Origin: JANQIV01 sp050117315
Lineage (GTDB): Bacteria; Bacteroidota; Ignavibacteria; Ignavibacteriales; Melioribacteraceae
Length of the DNA stretch: 46,440 bases
Assembly: GCA_050117315.1 (NCBI GenBank)
Contig: JASFMY010000040.1
Span: forward strand, 1-46,440
Direction of reading: 5' to 3'
The notes below the pieces were generated by a model. The model had not been told where the DNA came from and searched no databases. It saw only the letters and a list, made by a program, of their open reading frames with translations. Each line of letters opens with the position of its first letter. Position 1 is the stretch's first letter. Of this stretch, positions 18,308 through 26,465 are shown piece after piece. A program made the translations under genes and the position numbers.

Positions 18308-18619
18308 AACCTAACCCTTTGGTAAAACTCTATTTTTGTTCTTGATATAAAATCCAACCTTGGCTGAAATCATAAAACTTTGTACTATAGCAGAACCTAT
18401 TTTCCTGTTTCTGTTAGTTAATCAACTCTCAAATTGAAAAGTATTCGCCGTCTCATTCTTTCTATTTATTCACTTGATTAACTGCGAATAAACTCCTAAT
18501 ACAACATCCAATTATTTTGGAATCTCTATTAACCCAAATTTGTTACATGTAATAACATCTTTTATATCTTAAGAGAAATTCTCTTCTCTTTACGTCTAAA
18601 AATGAGTTTTAACCAAGAG
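18308..18619. other. Intergenic leader of the TonB-receptor operon
   Basis: About 310 bases separate fecR from the receptor gene. It is AT-rich and contains no open frame of note. Given the sigma/anti-sigma pair upstream, the ECF-dependent promoter for the receptor operon is expected here on the minus strand, but I cannot assign -35/-10 boxes without known target sequences. A small hairpin AAGAGAAATTCTCTT lies near 18570-18585, close to the fecR stop. Confidence 0.4.
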
Positions 18620-19732
18620 TTAGTAAATATTCTGTTCTTGGTAATTTTTAACCATTATTTTTTTATCAACTCTTTCAATATCTATATCAAGAGTCAAAGC
18701 TATTATTGACAATATATGGTCGATAGAATCCGTCTCAAAAATTCCCGTAATGGTTTTGTCTTTATGTAGTTCCGATTCAAAAATAACCTTTACATTATAA
18801 TAGCGTTCGATTTCATCCATTACTTCGCTTAGTGGAGTGTGGGTAAAAGCAAGTTTATCGTTGCGCCAGGCTAAGTATTGTCTTAGATTAACTTTTTTCG
18901 GTTCGCTAAAACCACTACGGGTATTATATAAAATCATGTCCCCTTTCTTTAGATTATATTTCTTATCCAAATCCGGGGTATATGTATCTACCGACCCTTT
19001 GGCAACTACAACAGATACCGAATTTCCTCTGTTTTTAATATTAAATTCGGTACCGCGTACAACGGTAATAGTATTACCGCTTTTTACACTGAAAGGTCTG
19101 CTTTCGTCGCGAACAACAGAAAAATAGGCTTCGCCCTCAAGCTCAACCTGTCTGCTGTCTTTATCAAACATTCTTGGGTATGTAAATTTGCTATCGTTGT
19201 TTATATAAACCTTGGAGCCGTCTGAAAGTGTAAGAGTAATCTTTTCGCCTCTTCTTGTTTTGGCATGGTAAATCTCTTTTTTCGCAATATGACGACCGGT
19301 TGTTTCGGGAACGGGAGGATTAATGCTTAATAATAATCCCGTAACGACTGCAAAAGTTATTGCAGCAGCAGCCTTTATGAAATTACTTTCGAGCATTCTT
19401 CTTCTAACTTGTGAATGGAATCTTTGGTAATGAATAAGCTTAGACTGTATTTTGTCTCTTTCTTTAGATAAGCTTATAATTTTTGTTTTCTCATTTCGGA
19501 TCTTAGCTACCCTTTCGGATATTTTGGACCATTGCAATTCGGGATCGGCTGGGGTCGGCGATTTTGCCGACCCTATTTTGTCCCACAACAACGTAATGGC
19601 ACCAAAATCTTCCCTGTTCTTTTCCGATTCCGAAAGCCACGATTCAAAAAATTCTCTTTCTTCGGGGCTTATCTCATCATTTAAAACACGGACTAAAAAT
19701 TGATAATCAATATTTTTGGGTAGTTTGTCCAT
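18620..19732 (-). CDS. FecR-family anti-sigma factor
   Basis: The 370-residue protein has a cytoplasmic anti-sigma segment (about 1-60, including ERE.FE.WL and LLWDKIG), one membrane helix (about 118-137), a FecR domain (about 155-255, GEKITLTLSDGSKVYIN, EAYFSVVRDESRPFSVKSG, RGTEFNI) and a C-terminal STN-like DUF4974 domain (about 292-363, LAFTHTPLSEVMDEIERYY). This is the usual Bacteroidota layout. It should hold the neighbouring ECF sigma factor until the STN domain of the TonB receptor signals ligand. The gene lies 73 bases after the sigma gene, on the same strand. Confidence 0.93.
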   Translation of the reverse strand: MDKLPKNIDYQFLVRVLNDEISPEEREFFESWLSESEKNREDFGAITLLWDKIGSAKSPTPADPELQWSKISERVAKIRNEKTKIISLSKERDKIQSKLIHYQRFHSQVRRRMLESNFIKAAAAITFAVVTGLLLSINPPVPETTGRHIAKKEIYHAKTRRGEKITLTLSDGSKVYINNDSKFTYPRMFDKDSRQVELEGEAYFSVVRDESRPFSVKSGNTITVVRGTEFNIKNRGNSVSVVVAKGSVDTYTPDLDKKYNLKKGDMILYNTRSGFSEPKKVNLRQYLAWRNDKLAFTHTPLSEVMDEIERYYNVKVIFESELHKDKTITGIFETDSIDHILSIIALTLDIDIERVDKKIMVKNYQEQNIY

Positions 19733-19805
19733 TCTAAAATTTTCATATTATATACGGTAATACGGATGAGAGCAAAAAAAAGTACTACGGCTGCTAGGAA
19801 AAAAA

Positions 19806-20357
19806 TTATTCGAGATGTTTTTTCAGTCTTTTTCTAAGAACGGCAAGCGCTTTATTCATCTGGTTTTTTACTGTTTGCAGAGATACTTCAAGTATATCGG
19901 CTATTTCGGAATAACTGAATCCGGAAAATCGGCTCAATATAAATGTGGCCTTGCATCTTTCGGGGAGTGAATTTATTGCTTTTTGGTAATCATCCATGAA
20001 AAATCTTGCGTCTATTTCATGTTCCGTATTCCTGCTATACAACAACAGCAAATCTTCATCGTCGTTATAGGATGTAATTACTTTTTTCCTTCTTAAAAAA
20101 TCTACCGCAAGATTTTTTGCAATTTTATATAAATATGCTTTGCACGATTGTTCAGGATCAAGTTTATCCAACGAAATATAGAACTTAACGAATGCTTCCT
20201 GCGTTAGGTCGTCGGCAGTAAACTTGTCGCTCGTAAACCTATACAAAAAATGAAATATATCCGGTTGCATAATTAAGAAGAACTCTTTAAGCGCCTTCTC
20301 ATCCTTTTCTTTTATTAAAGGATATAATTCCGACAATATTTTTTCATCGTAACTCAC
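19806..20357 (-). CDS. ECF-family RNA polymerase sigma factor (FecI-like)
   Basis: The 183-residue protein starts at GTG. Region 2 includes FLYRFTSDKFTADDLTQEAFVKFY and YLYKIAKNLAVDFLRRKK in parts; region 4 includes LPERCKATFILSRFSGFSYSEIA and a helix-turn-helix SLQTVKNQMNKAL. The length and the lack of region 3 are typical of ECF factors. With the FecR-like gene and STN receptor it makes a cell-surface signalling trio. The likely target is the receptor operon, and perhaps itself. Confidence 0.93.
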   Translation of the reverse strand: MSYDEKILSELYPLIKEKDEKALKEFFLIMQPDIFHFLYRFTSDKFTADDLTQEAFVKFYISLDKLDPEQSCKAYLYKIAKNLAVDFLRRKKVITSYNDDEDLLLLYSRNTEHEIDARFFMDDYQKAINSLPERCKATFILSRFSGFSYSEIADILEVSLQTVKNQMNKALAVLRKRLKKHLE

Positions 20358-20473
20358 CGTAATTAACAGACCAAAAAATTTTGCTATTCAAGTCCCAATA
20401 ACTAATATTTTTGCAAAGTTGACGCAAAAATAAGACAAATCAATCCTTAAGACAAGATAATACCTTGACAGTT

Positions 20474-20497
20474 AAGGTTTAATGCTTGACAAACCTT
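20474..20497. other. Perfect 7-bp inverted repeat upstream of the ECF sigma gene
   Basis: AAGGTTT (20474-20480) and AAACCTT (20491-20497) pair across 10 bases and are followed on the plus strand by ATTTTTT. The hairpin lies between the Nramp-type gene (ending at 20628 on the minus strand) and the sigma gene start. It could end Nramp transcripts or be an operator. The rest of 20358-20627 shows only AT-rich sequence. Confidence 0.35.
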
Positions 20498-20627
20498 ATT
20501 TTTTACGGTTTTTTTACCGATTATTTGTTGTTTTTTAGGTTATTTTTTTGAAGAAATTTTATCATGACTGCATCTCCGAAAACAATCATCTTTTTCAAGT
20601 GCTGTTTTGGGCAATTTTGCAGCAAAT

Positions 20628-21893
20628 TTAAAATTGAATTATGGATTCAAACAATTCAGGCAATCCAATAAAAAGAAAAAGCATGACTATGAAAATCAAG
20701 ACTAACCTTGTTGATAATTTATTTGAATATAGTTGGGCATGTTTTTCCCTGTTCAAAAAAAGAAGGGCCAGTGAAATAAACGGTATAACAAGCGAGCCGA
20801 GCACCGCATATACTTTTTGAATAAATACAAACTTGTATCCCAGGCTAATCATCGGAACAAATGTTAAAAACAAGAGAAACAGCCTGTATGGTTTTTCCTT
20901 CGTATCTATGGTTTGAATGTCTTTCCCGGAATTCTTTTTTGTAAATGTATTCCAGAAATCCGCAAACATATAAGGTACAGACTGCCAAACACCAAGCAGG
21001 CTGCTAAACACTGCCGCCCATGCACCTACTAAAAATATCACGCTTCCCGTATCGCCTATAAATTCTTTTAGTTTTTCAGAAAGCGAAACAACAAGTTTGG
21101 AGCTGCTTTGTTTGTCCAAGTCAATTTGAGAAGATATAATTACCATTGACATACCGAACAAAGCCGTAACTGCATAAGCGGTAATTAAATCAATCCTACA
21201 CGTTTTTAAAAAGTTTGAATCGCTCCTTCCCTTTTCTCTTATCCAGTAGCCGTAACTTAAAATCGTGAGAGTCCCTCCGACCCCGCCCATTAAAGCCAGT
21301 GTCCATATAACACCCTGGTTGCTTCCTTCGGGATTGATGTAATCCGGGATGGTTGGAATGAATGTACCTTTTACTAACTCAAAGAAGTCGGGACGAATGA
21401 AAGCGGCGGTAATTAAAACCGTTAAAAACATCAACCCGACGCAGTAACTCATAAGCTTTTCAAACGATTCATAATTGCCGAGCAAAACAATAACCAGTCC
21501 GACAATACTCAAAATTATTCCCCAGACTATTTTTCCCGTATCAGCAGAATCAAATACCGGGATTAATGCATGTGTAGCAACGCCGCTTGCACTTATCAAA
21601 GCAGAGCCCACGGAGAATGACCATATCAATAAATAAACTAGGAAAAAGATTTCTACAGGTTTGCCGTAATTTTTGAACAATCCTTCAAGCAAAGTATCAC
21701 CTGTTGCAAGCTGATAACGGGTAAGTCCTTCGGTAATTACAAATTTAAAAAACGCTCCTAGAAGAACAGCCCACAATACAGCCATCCCGAGTTTGCTGCC
21801 TGCAAATGCACCGCCTGCAAGATCGCCCGCACCCACTCCGGTTGCCGCAATTAACAAACCCGGCCCTATAGTTTTTAATAAACTTTTATTCAA
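20628..21893 (-). CDS. Nramp-related metal-ion transporter lacking the DPGN and MPH motifs
   Basis: The 421 residues form about 11 membrane segments. The N-terminus, KTIGPGLLIAATGVGAGDLA, aligns with helix 1 of Nramp transporters (GPG start), but VGAGD stands where canonical members have DPGN. The helix 6 region reads GGTLTILSYGYW instead of containing MPH. Family membership is supported by length and helix pattern. Metal choice is uncertain: loss of the MPH methionine is linked to relaxed selectivity in related groups. The start is TTG with only a weak ribosome site. The gene stands alone between the sigma operon and a repeat. Confidence 0.75.
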   Translation of the reverse strand: MNKSLLKTIGPGLLIAATGVGAGDLAGGAFAGSKLGMAVLWAVLLGAFFKFVITEGLTRYQLATGDTLLEGLFKNYGKPVEIFFLVYLLIWSFSVGSALISASGVATHALIPVFDSADTGKIVWGIILSIVGLVIVLLGNYESFEKLMSYCVGLMFLTVLITAAFIRPDFFELVKGTFIPTIPDYINPEGSNQGVIWTLALMGGVGGTLTILSYGYWIREKGRSDSNFLKTCRIDLITAYAVTALFGMSMVIISSQIDLDKQSSSKLVVSLSEKLKEFIGDTGSVIFLVGAWAAVFSSLLGVWQSVPYMFADFWNTFTKKNSGKDIQTIDTKEKPYRLFLLFLTFVPMISLGYKFVFIQKVYAVLGSLVIPFISLALLFLNREKHAQLYSNKLSTRLVLIFIVMLFLFIGLPELFESIIQF

Positions 21894-22007
21894 CGATTAG
21901 CTTATGATTTGTGAAAAGCAAAGCTACACGTTAAAGAAGTAATATGCAATTACAGTTTCAAGCTATGAAAAATCTTCTCCTGTTTTTTTAAGTGTCTTAT
22001 GATATTT

Positions 22008-22158
22008 ATGTATACTTGTTGCAAATTGGTTTTGGGATTTAGTTTTTATTTAGAACTCACCTAAATCCTCCCCGCCTCCCAAAGTCTCCTACGGCGGGCA
22101 GGTCTTAAAATGAGAGGACTTTATGGCAAAATCACAAAACCAATTTGGCTTGTGTATA
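22008..22158. repeat. Palindromic repeat, family 1, with nested GC-rich hairpin
   Basis: The arms GTATACTTGTTGCAAATTGG and CCAATTTGGCTTGTGTATAT bound a copy very close to those at 454 and 2717. The centre carries the same GC-rich insert as the copy at 2717 (CCCGCC at 22071-22076 pairing with GGCGGG at 22093-22098). It fills most of the 310-base gap between the acyltransferase and Nramp-type genes. Nothing else is recognisable there. Confidence 0.85.
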
Positions 22159-22203
22159 TCATTAAAAACCTCGTATGTTTTCAACGAATCCTGCGTAAAT
22201 TCT

Positions 22204-23397
22204 CTAACTCTTTTCACTTTCGGTAACGGGTAAAACATTTATTTTGCTTTCTCTTTTAAGCGGTTTAATTCCGAAAAGTACCCGCATTGGATTAAATCTT
22301 TTGATGAACAATTCATATACAATAAAACTGCCGCCGAAAGTTACTGCCGATACAAGAATAAATTTAGGTAATATTCCTATTTGCATTTGCAAAATGTAAT
22401 ACCCGAATATCAGCATCACCGTTTGGTGAAGAATATAAAACGGGTAAACCGCGTCTGTTGCGTAAACAAGAAACTTGTTGGTTTTATTTAGCAGGATACG
22501 TGAATAACCCAGCACGGTTAAAAGCCAGCATGAAATAAACGTGATTTTAAGAAACCCGTAAAAGAAAAAGAAAGCGGTTGTTTCTTCATTCATAATATAG
22601 AAAGTAGGTCCCCAAACAAAAAGCCACAAAAAAACAAAAGGAACCAGCGCTATTTTAAGTGAAAGTTTTCTATACCGTTCAATTATATCCCACAATCCTT
22701 CAACCGAAATAATAAACATGCCGTAAATAAAAAATATCAACGAATAGGTTAAGTTATACCAGTCGTCAATTAAACTGTGAGTTGTCGGAAAAAAAGGAGC
22801 AAGGCAATAATAGGTAAGCAGTAGCGGCAGCCCGAACAAATAAATTCTACCGGGCTTTGAAAAGAATGTTTTAATTTTTTCTTTCAGGTTTTGCGAACTA
22901 TTCCCTTTTAAAAATTTTAATAACGGCAAAGCAAGCAAAGAGTATATAAAAATATATAAAACATACCAGAGGTGATGCCAGCTTAAACTGCCGCCTTCTG
23001 GATAAGGTACAAAATCAAAAACGGTTTTCCAGAATTGGAAGTAGCTGTCGTAGTGCACATTTTGAGTAAGTCTTTCAAAATATATTTGCGGAGGTACAAT
23101 TACGAGCATTCCGAATAAAAGAGGGAGCATTAAGCGTGTTGAGCGTTCGTTTATAAATGTAGCTACTTTCCTGTGGCTTAATACAAAAAAAGCACCCATA
23201 CCGGAAATCATAAAAAGAAGCGGCAGCCTGAATTGATTAAGCGGTACCATCCATAACTCGAATAGCTCACTCGTCTCATTATTCTTAAAATGGAAACCCC
23301 ACGGTACAAAGAACATGCCGGTATGATAAAGTATCAGCAGTAGAAATGCCGTTACCCGCAGCCAGTCAATATAGTAAAGTCTCTTTGTATTGCCCAT
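22204..23397 (-). CDS. Acyltransferase-3 family membrane protein (OpgC/MdoC-like)
   Basis: The 397-residue protein has about ten membrane segments. The N-terminal YIDWLRVTAFLLLILYHTG carries the conserved arginine and histidine of acyltransferase-3 proteins; FRLPLLFMISGMGAFF and the helix 3 loop ERSTRLMLPLLFG follow the family. The overall pattern resembles the glucan-modifying OpgC group. It would move acyl groups onto a periplasmic or surface carbohydrate; the acceptor is unknown. GGAG precedes the ATG. It is transcribed away from the two-component system at 23582. Confidence 0.85.
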   Translation of the reverse strand: MGNTKRLYYIDWLRVTAFLLLILYHTGMFFVPWGFHFKNNETSELFELWMVPLNQFRLPLLFMISGMGAFFVLSHRKVATFINERSTRLMLPLLFGMLVIVPPQIYFERLTQNVHYDSYFQFWKTVFDFVPYPEGGSLSWHHLWYVLYIFIYSLLALPLLKFLKGNSSQNLKEKIKTFFSKPGRIYLFGLPLLLTYYCLAPFFPTTHSLIDDWYNLTYSLIFFIYGMFIISVEGLWDIIERYRKLSLKIALVPFVFLWLFVWGPTFYIMNEETTAFFFFYGFLKITFISCWLLTVLGYSRILLNKTNKFLVYATDAVYPFYILHQTVMLIFGYYILQMQIGILPKFILVSAVTFGGSFIVYELFIKRFNPMRVLFGIKPLKRESKINVLPVTESEKS

Positions 23398-23452
23398 CTT
23401 ATTCTCCGTTTTGTTTTATCCTTAAGACGACAAAAATACGCACCGGTTGTAC

Positions 23453-23475
23453 GTTACAAATTATATTTGTCGTAA
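23453..23475. promoter_or_regulatory. Possible operator in the divergent promoter region
   Basis: TTACAAAT and ATTTGTCGTAA form an imperfect inverted repeat between the divergent acyltransferase and LytS genes. The position, about 60 bases upstream of the minus-strand start and 110 upstream of the plus-strand start, suits a shared regulator. This is sequence symmetry only. Confidence 0.25.
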
Positions 23476-23581
23476 GATGGATTAACTGTTCCATAAACGG
23501 GATTTATACTTGCTAAAAAGTATATTTCTCAAAGTAAAGATAGGTATATTAAGCCGGACAATATTTTTAGTGAAGTAAATA

Positions 23582-24679
23582 ATGAAGCTTCCCGAAAATA
23601 AAACGATTAGATATATCTTGCTCTTTCTCGGCATCGGGTTCGTAGTAGGAATAATGAATACCGCAGTTGTTACTACTACAAACCTGGCGGAAAAAGGAAA
23701 GATAGAAATTCTTTTCCCTTTTATTTACGAGATGACGGGCGCGTTTTCTTTTACATTGCTCCTGCCTTTGATGCTTCTTCTTTATAAAAAATACCCGTTA
23801 GCCCGGAACAATTTTATTATAAGAATACCGTTATATTTTTTAGCTGCCGTGCCGCTTGGAATAATTCACACTTACTTAATGTACGTATCGCGGCAATTGA
23901 TTTTCGATATTGCAGGCTGGGGTGAATATGATTACGGTATTATGCCCTACCGGCTTATAATGGAATACATTAAAATGTGCATTGGTTTTGCGACAGTGTA
24001 TATTATTTTTTACTCCATCAAGTCGCTGAAAGAAAAAGAAAAAGAGAAGCTCCAAAGGTCTCAACTGGAGGAGCAGCTTACCAAAGCACGGTTAGATGCT
24101 CTAAAGAGTCAATTAAATCCTCACTTTTTGTTTAACACGCTGAATATGATATCTTCAACAATGTATGATGATATCCAGGCGGCGGACAAAATGATGGCAA
24201 ATTTAAGTGAACTTTTGAGAGAATCCTTAAATAATAGGGACGAGGGCGTGCATGAACTTGGTAAAGAAATAAAATTATTAAATCTATACCTGGAAATTAT
24301 GATTGCAAGATTCAACGATAAACTGGAGATTGATGTAAATTTCGATAAAGGCTTGCTTAACGCCTATATCCCGATCTTTCTGCTGCAGCCGTTCGTAGAA
24401 AATTCGATTAAACATTGTATGGATAAAAACGGCAGAGTAACCATTAAAGTATCCGGGGAAAAGATTGGAGAAAAACTTAATATTTATATTTCCGATAACG
24501 GACCGGGTATTGAAAAAAAGGGAACCGGTATTTTGCAATCGGGCGTCGGTTTATCTAATACACTTGAAAGATTAAAAAACCTTTATAATGAAGAATTCGA
24601 TTTCAACTGGGAGAACCTTACTTCAGGGGGACTACAAATTAAAATTTCAATTCCTTTTATAAAGGGAAACGATGAATAA
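23582..24679 (+). CDS. LytS/YehU-type sensor histidine kinase
   Basis: The 365-residue protein has four membrane helices (about 9-30, 48-68, 78-100 and 127-147), a coiled coil (about 146-172), then the His_kinase domain with QLNPHFLFNTLNMISS (phospho-acceptor His181) and an ATPase domain (PIFLLQPFVENSIKH, ISDNGPGI, GVGLSNTLERL). It has no extracellular sensor domain, so the signal is probably sensed in the membrane. Its last 8 bases overlap the response regulator start, so the two are translated together. Confidence 0.93.
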   Translation: MKLPENKTIRYILLFLGIGFVVGIMNTAVVTTTNLAEKGKIEILFPFIYEMTGAFSFTLLLPLMLLLYKKYPLARNNFIIRIPLYFLAAVPLGIIHTYLMYVSRQLIFDIAGWGEYDYGIMPYRLIMEYIKMCIGFATVYIIFYSIKSLKEKEKEKLQRSQLEEQLTKARLDALKSQLNPHFLFNTLNMISSTMYDDIQAADKMMANLSELLRESLNNRDEGVHELGKEIKLLNLYLEIMIARFNDKLEIDVNFDKGLLNAYIPIFLLQPFVENSIKHCMDKNGRVTIKVSGEKIGEKLNIYISDNGPGIEKKGTGILQSGVGLSNTLERLKNLYNEEFDFNWENLTSGGLQIKISIPFIKGNDE

Positions 24680-25418
24680 AATTAAAATACTTATTGCAGA
24701 AGACGAAGCTCCCGCACGCAAAAAATTGATCGGTTTTATTAACAAAACCGGGGTTGAAACGGAAATAATTGAGTCCGGCGACGGCGTTTCTGCAGTTGAA
24801 AAGTATTTTGAAACAAGCCCGGAAATTATTTTTCTTGATATTCAAATGCCCGTTATGAACGGGTTTGAAGTGCTGGAACAAATAAACAAGGAACCCCTTC
24901 CCGTTATAATCTTCACAACAGCGTACGATCAATACGCAATAAAAGCATTTGAAGTAAGCGCAATTGATTACCTCCTGAAGCCTTTTGATTACGGCAGGTT
25001 CGAAAAGGCATTTTCAAAAGCGCTGAATCAATTAACATTGGAGAAAAACAGCCGGATAAATATTGAGACTCTTCTTAAAGAAACTAAATCCGCGAAAAAA
25101 TATACCGAAAGAATTCTTGTTAACTCGGGGCAGCGTTACTTTTTTATAAACTTCAGTGACGTTTTATACATTTCTGCCAACGAAAAATACGTAACGCTGC
25201 ATACCCCCGAAGGAAAGCACCTGGTTAGAGAAACAATGCAGAACATGGAAGAAAAACTCGACCCGGGAAAATTTACAAGAATACACCGCTCATACATCGT
25301 CAACATACCGGAAATAAAAGAAATGCAGCCCCTCACTCACGGGGACTATATTGTGGTACTTAAGAACGGCGAAAAACTGAATTTGAGCAGAAGGTTTAGA
25401 GGGAAACTTTTTAAATAA
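24672..25418 (+). CDS. LytTR-family response regulator
   Basis: The 248-residue protein has a receiver domain with the acidic pair (AEDE), phosphorylation site Asp56 in FLDIQMPVMNG, and Lys103 in LLKPFD. A LytTR DNA-binding domain (about 150-246) contains VLYISANEKYVTLHTPEGKH and RIHRSYIVNI. It is the cognate partner of the overlapping LytS-type kinase. Its targets cannot be read here; the genes at 25534 and the divergent acyltransferase are near candidates. Confidence 0.93.
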   Translation: MNKIKILIAEDEAPARKKLIGFINKTGVETEIIESGDGVSAVEKYFETSPEIIFLDIQMPVMNGFEVLEQINKEPLPVIIFTTAYDQYAIKAFEVSAIDYLLKPFDYGRFEKAFSKALNQLTLEKNSRINIETLLKETKSAKKYTERILVNSGQRYFFINFSDVLYISANEKYVTLHTPEGKHLVRETMQNMEEKLDPGKFTRIHRSYIVNIPEIKEMQPLTHGDYIVVLKNGEKLNLSRRFRGKLFK

Positions 25419-25475
25419 TTTTCACATTTAGCCTAATAGATTCAAATAAAGCCATTTGCACAATTGAATTTTCCC

Positions 25476-25504
25476 TTGACAAAATCTACAAACAAGTTTA
25501 TATT
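25476..25504 (+). promoter_or_regulatory. Near-consensus housekeeping promoter
   Basis: TTGACA (25476-25481) and TATATT (25499-25504) are separated by exactly 17 bases. The predicted transcription start near 25511 is about 23 bases upstream of the ATG at 25534, with GTGGAG as ribosome site. This is the clearest sigma-70-type promoter in the window. It would drive the membrane protein and regulator genes that follow. Confidence 0.7.
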
Positions 25505-25533
25505 TTAAACCGGTTTATCAACGTGGAGAATAA

Positions 25534-26139
25534 ATGGATCGAGATCAATTGCAGGAAGACATAACCTTTATTAAAAATATGATTGAAAATAACCGGCGTC
25601 TGCTTGTAGACAACGGAATCGCCTATATCAGTATTGGTGTTTATATAGTTATCGGCGTAACTATATCTTATTTTTTAGAGATCAACGGGAAAACAAATTT
25701 CGTAACCCCTCTTTGGCTGCTGTTAATGGCATTTCTAATTGTTTTCAATTATATGGCACAAAAAAGAATTAAAAGAAAACAAACCAGGAAAACTTTTGCT
25801 TCGGAAATTTTTAATGCAACATGGATTGCCTGCGCAATACCCATAACAGTTGTTTCCGTGCTCTATTTTATTATAGACGCTATTTCGACCTCTTCTTTGT
25901 TTGTTGTTGTGAGTACAATCCTGGGAATCGGGTATTATTTAACCGGGATTATCAACGAACTTAAATTCATGAAATATCTTGCTTTCGGATGGTGGTTAGG
26001 TTCCGTTACCGCGATTTCATGGAAGTACATTGGTGAAGAATATCAATTATCACTTTTATTTGCCATGCTTATTTTCATCCTTGAAGTCGTGCCGGGTATA
26101 ATTATCTACAGGAAGTGGAAACGGATTTATAATGAGTAA
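25534..26139 (+). CDS. Small membrane protein of unknown function, paired with a winged-helix regulator
   Basis: The 201 residues hold about six hydrophobic segments in pairs (about 30-48, 56-73, 90-112, 118-136, 143-163 and 168-188), with a basic loop (KRIKRKQTRK) after the second. I do not recognise a family. The gene overlaps the next by 8 bases, so product and regulator are made together, as in one-component systems in which a membrane protein and a small wHTH protein form a regulatory pair. Function is unknown. Confidence 0.75.
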   Translation: MDRDQLQEDITFIKNMIENNRRLLVDNGIAYISIGVYIVIGVTISYFLEINGKTNFVTPLWLLLMAFLIVFNYMAQKRIKRKQTRKTFASEIFNATWIACAIPITVVSVLYFIIDAISTSSLFVVVSTILGIGYYLTGIINELKFMKYLAFGWWLGSVTAISWKYIGEEYQLSLLFAMLIFILEVVPGIIIYRKWKRIYNE

Positions 26140-26437
26140 ACAACTCGATCATAAAAAAATAGATGAGGTTATTCATTCGCGAATAAGGCTTTCAATTCTT
26201 GCCGCACTTGCAACCGTTGACGAAATGGATTTTATATCTCTACTTAATGAAGTGAACACGACAAAAGGTAATTTGAGTGTGCACTTAACAAAACTTGAAA
26301 TCAAGAGGTACGTTAAAGTAGATAAACGTTTCGTCGATAAAAAACCGCTGACAACATGTAAAATAACAAAGCGGGGGTTAAATGCGTTAAAAGAATATCT
26401 CGATATGGTTGAAGAAATTTCAAAAAGAACAAAATGA
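26132..26437 (+). CDS. Winged-helix transcriptional regulator (MarR/ArsR-like, HTH_34 type)
   Basis: The 101-residue protein is a single winged-helix domain: IHSRIRLSILAALA (helix 1), MDFISLLNEVNTTKGNLSVHLTKLE (helix-turn-helix, in parts) and a wing with KPLTTCKITKRGLNALKEY. This is the short one-domain type common beside small membrane proteins. It overlaps the membrane protein gene upstream. The secreted-protein gene begins 29 bases after it and may be in the same transcript. Confidence 0.88.
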   Translation: MSKQLDHKKIDEVIHSRIRLSILAALATVDEMDFISLLNEVNTTKGNLSVHLTKLEIKRYVKVDKRFVDKKPLTTCKITKRGLNALKEYLDMVEEISKRTK

Positions 26438-26465
26438 AAATAATATTGAATCGGCGGGATTTAAT

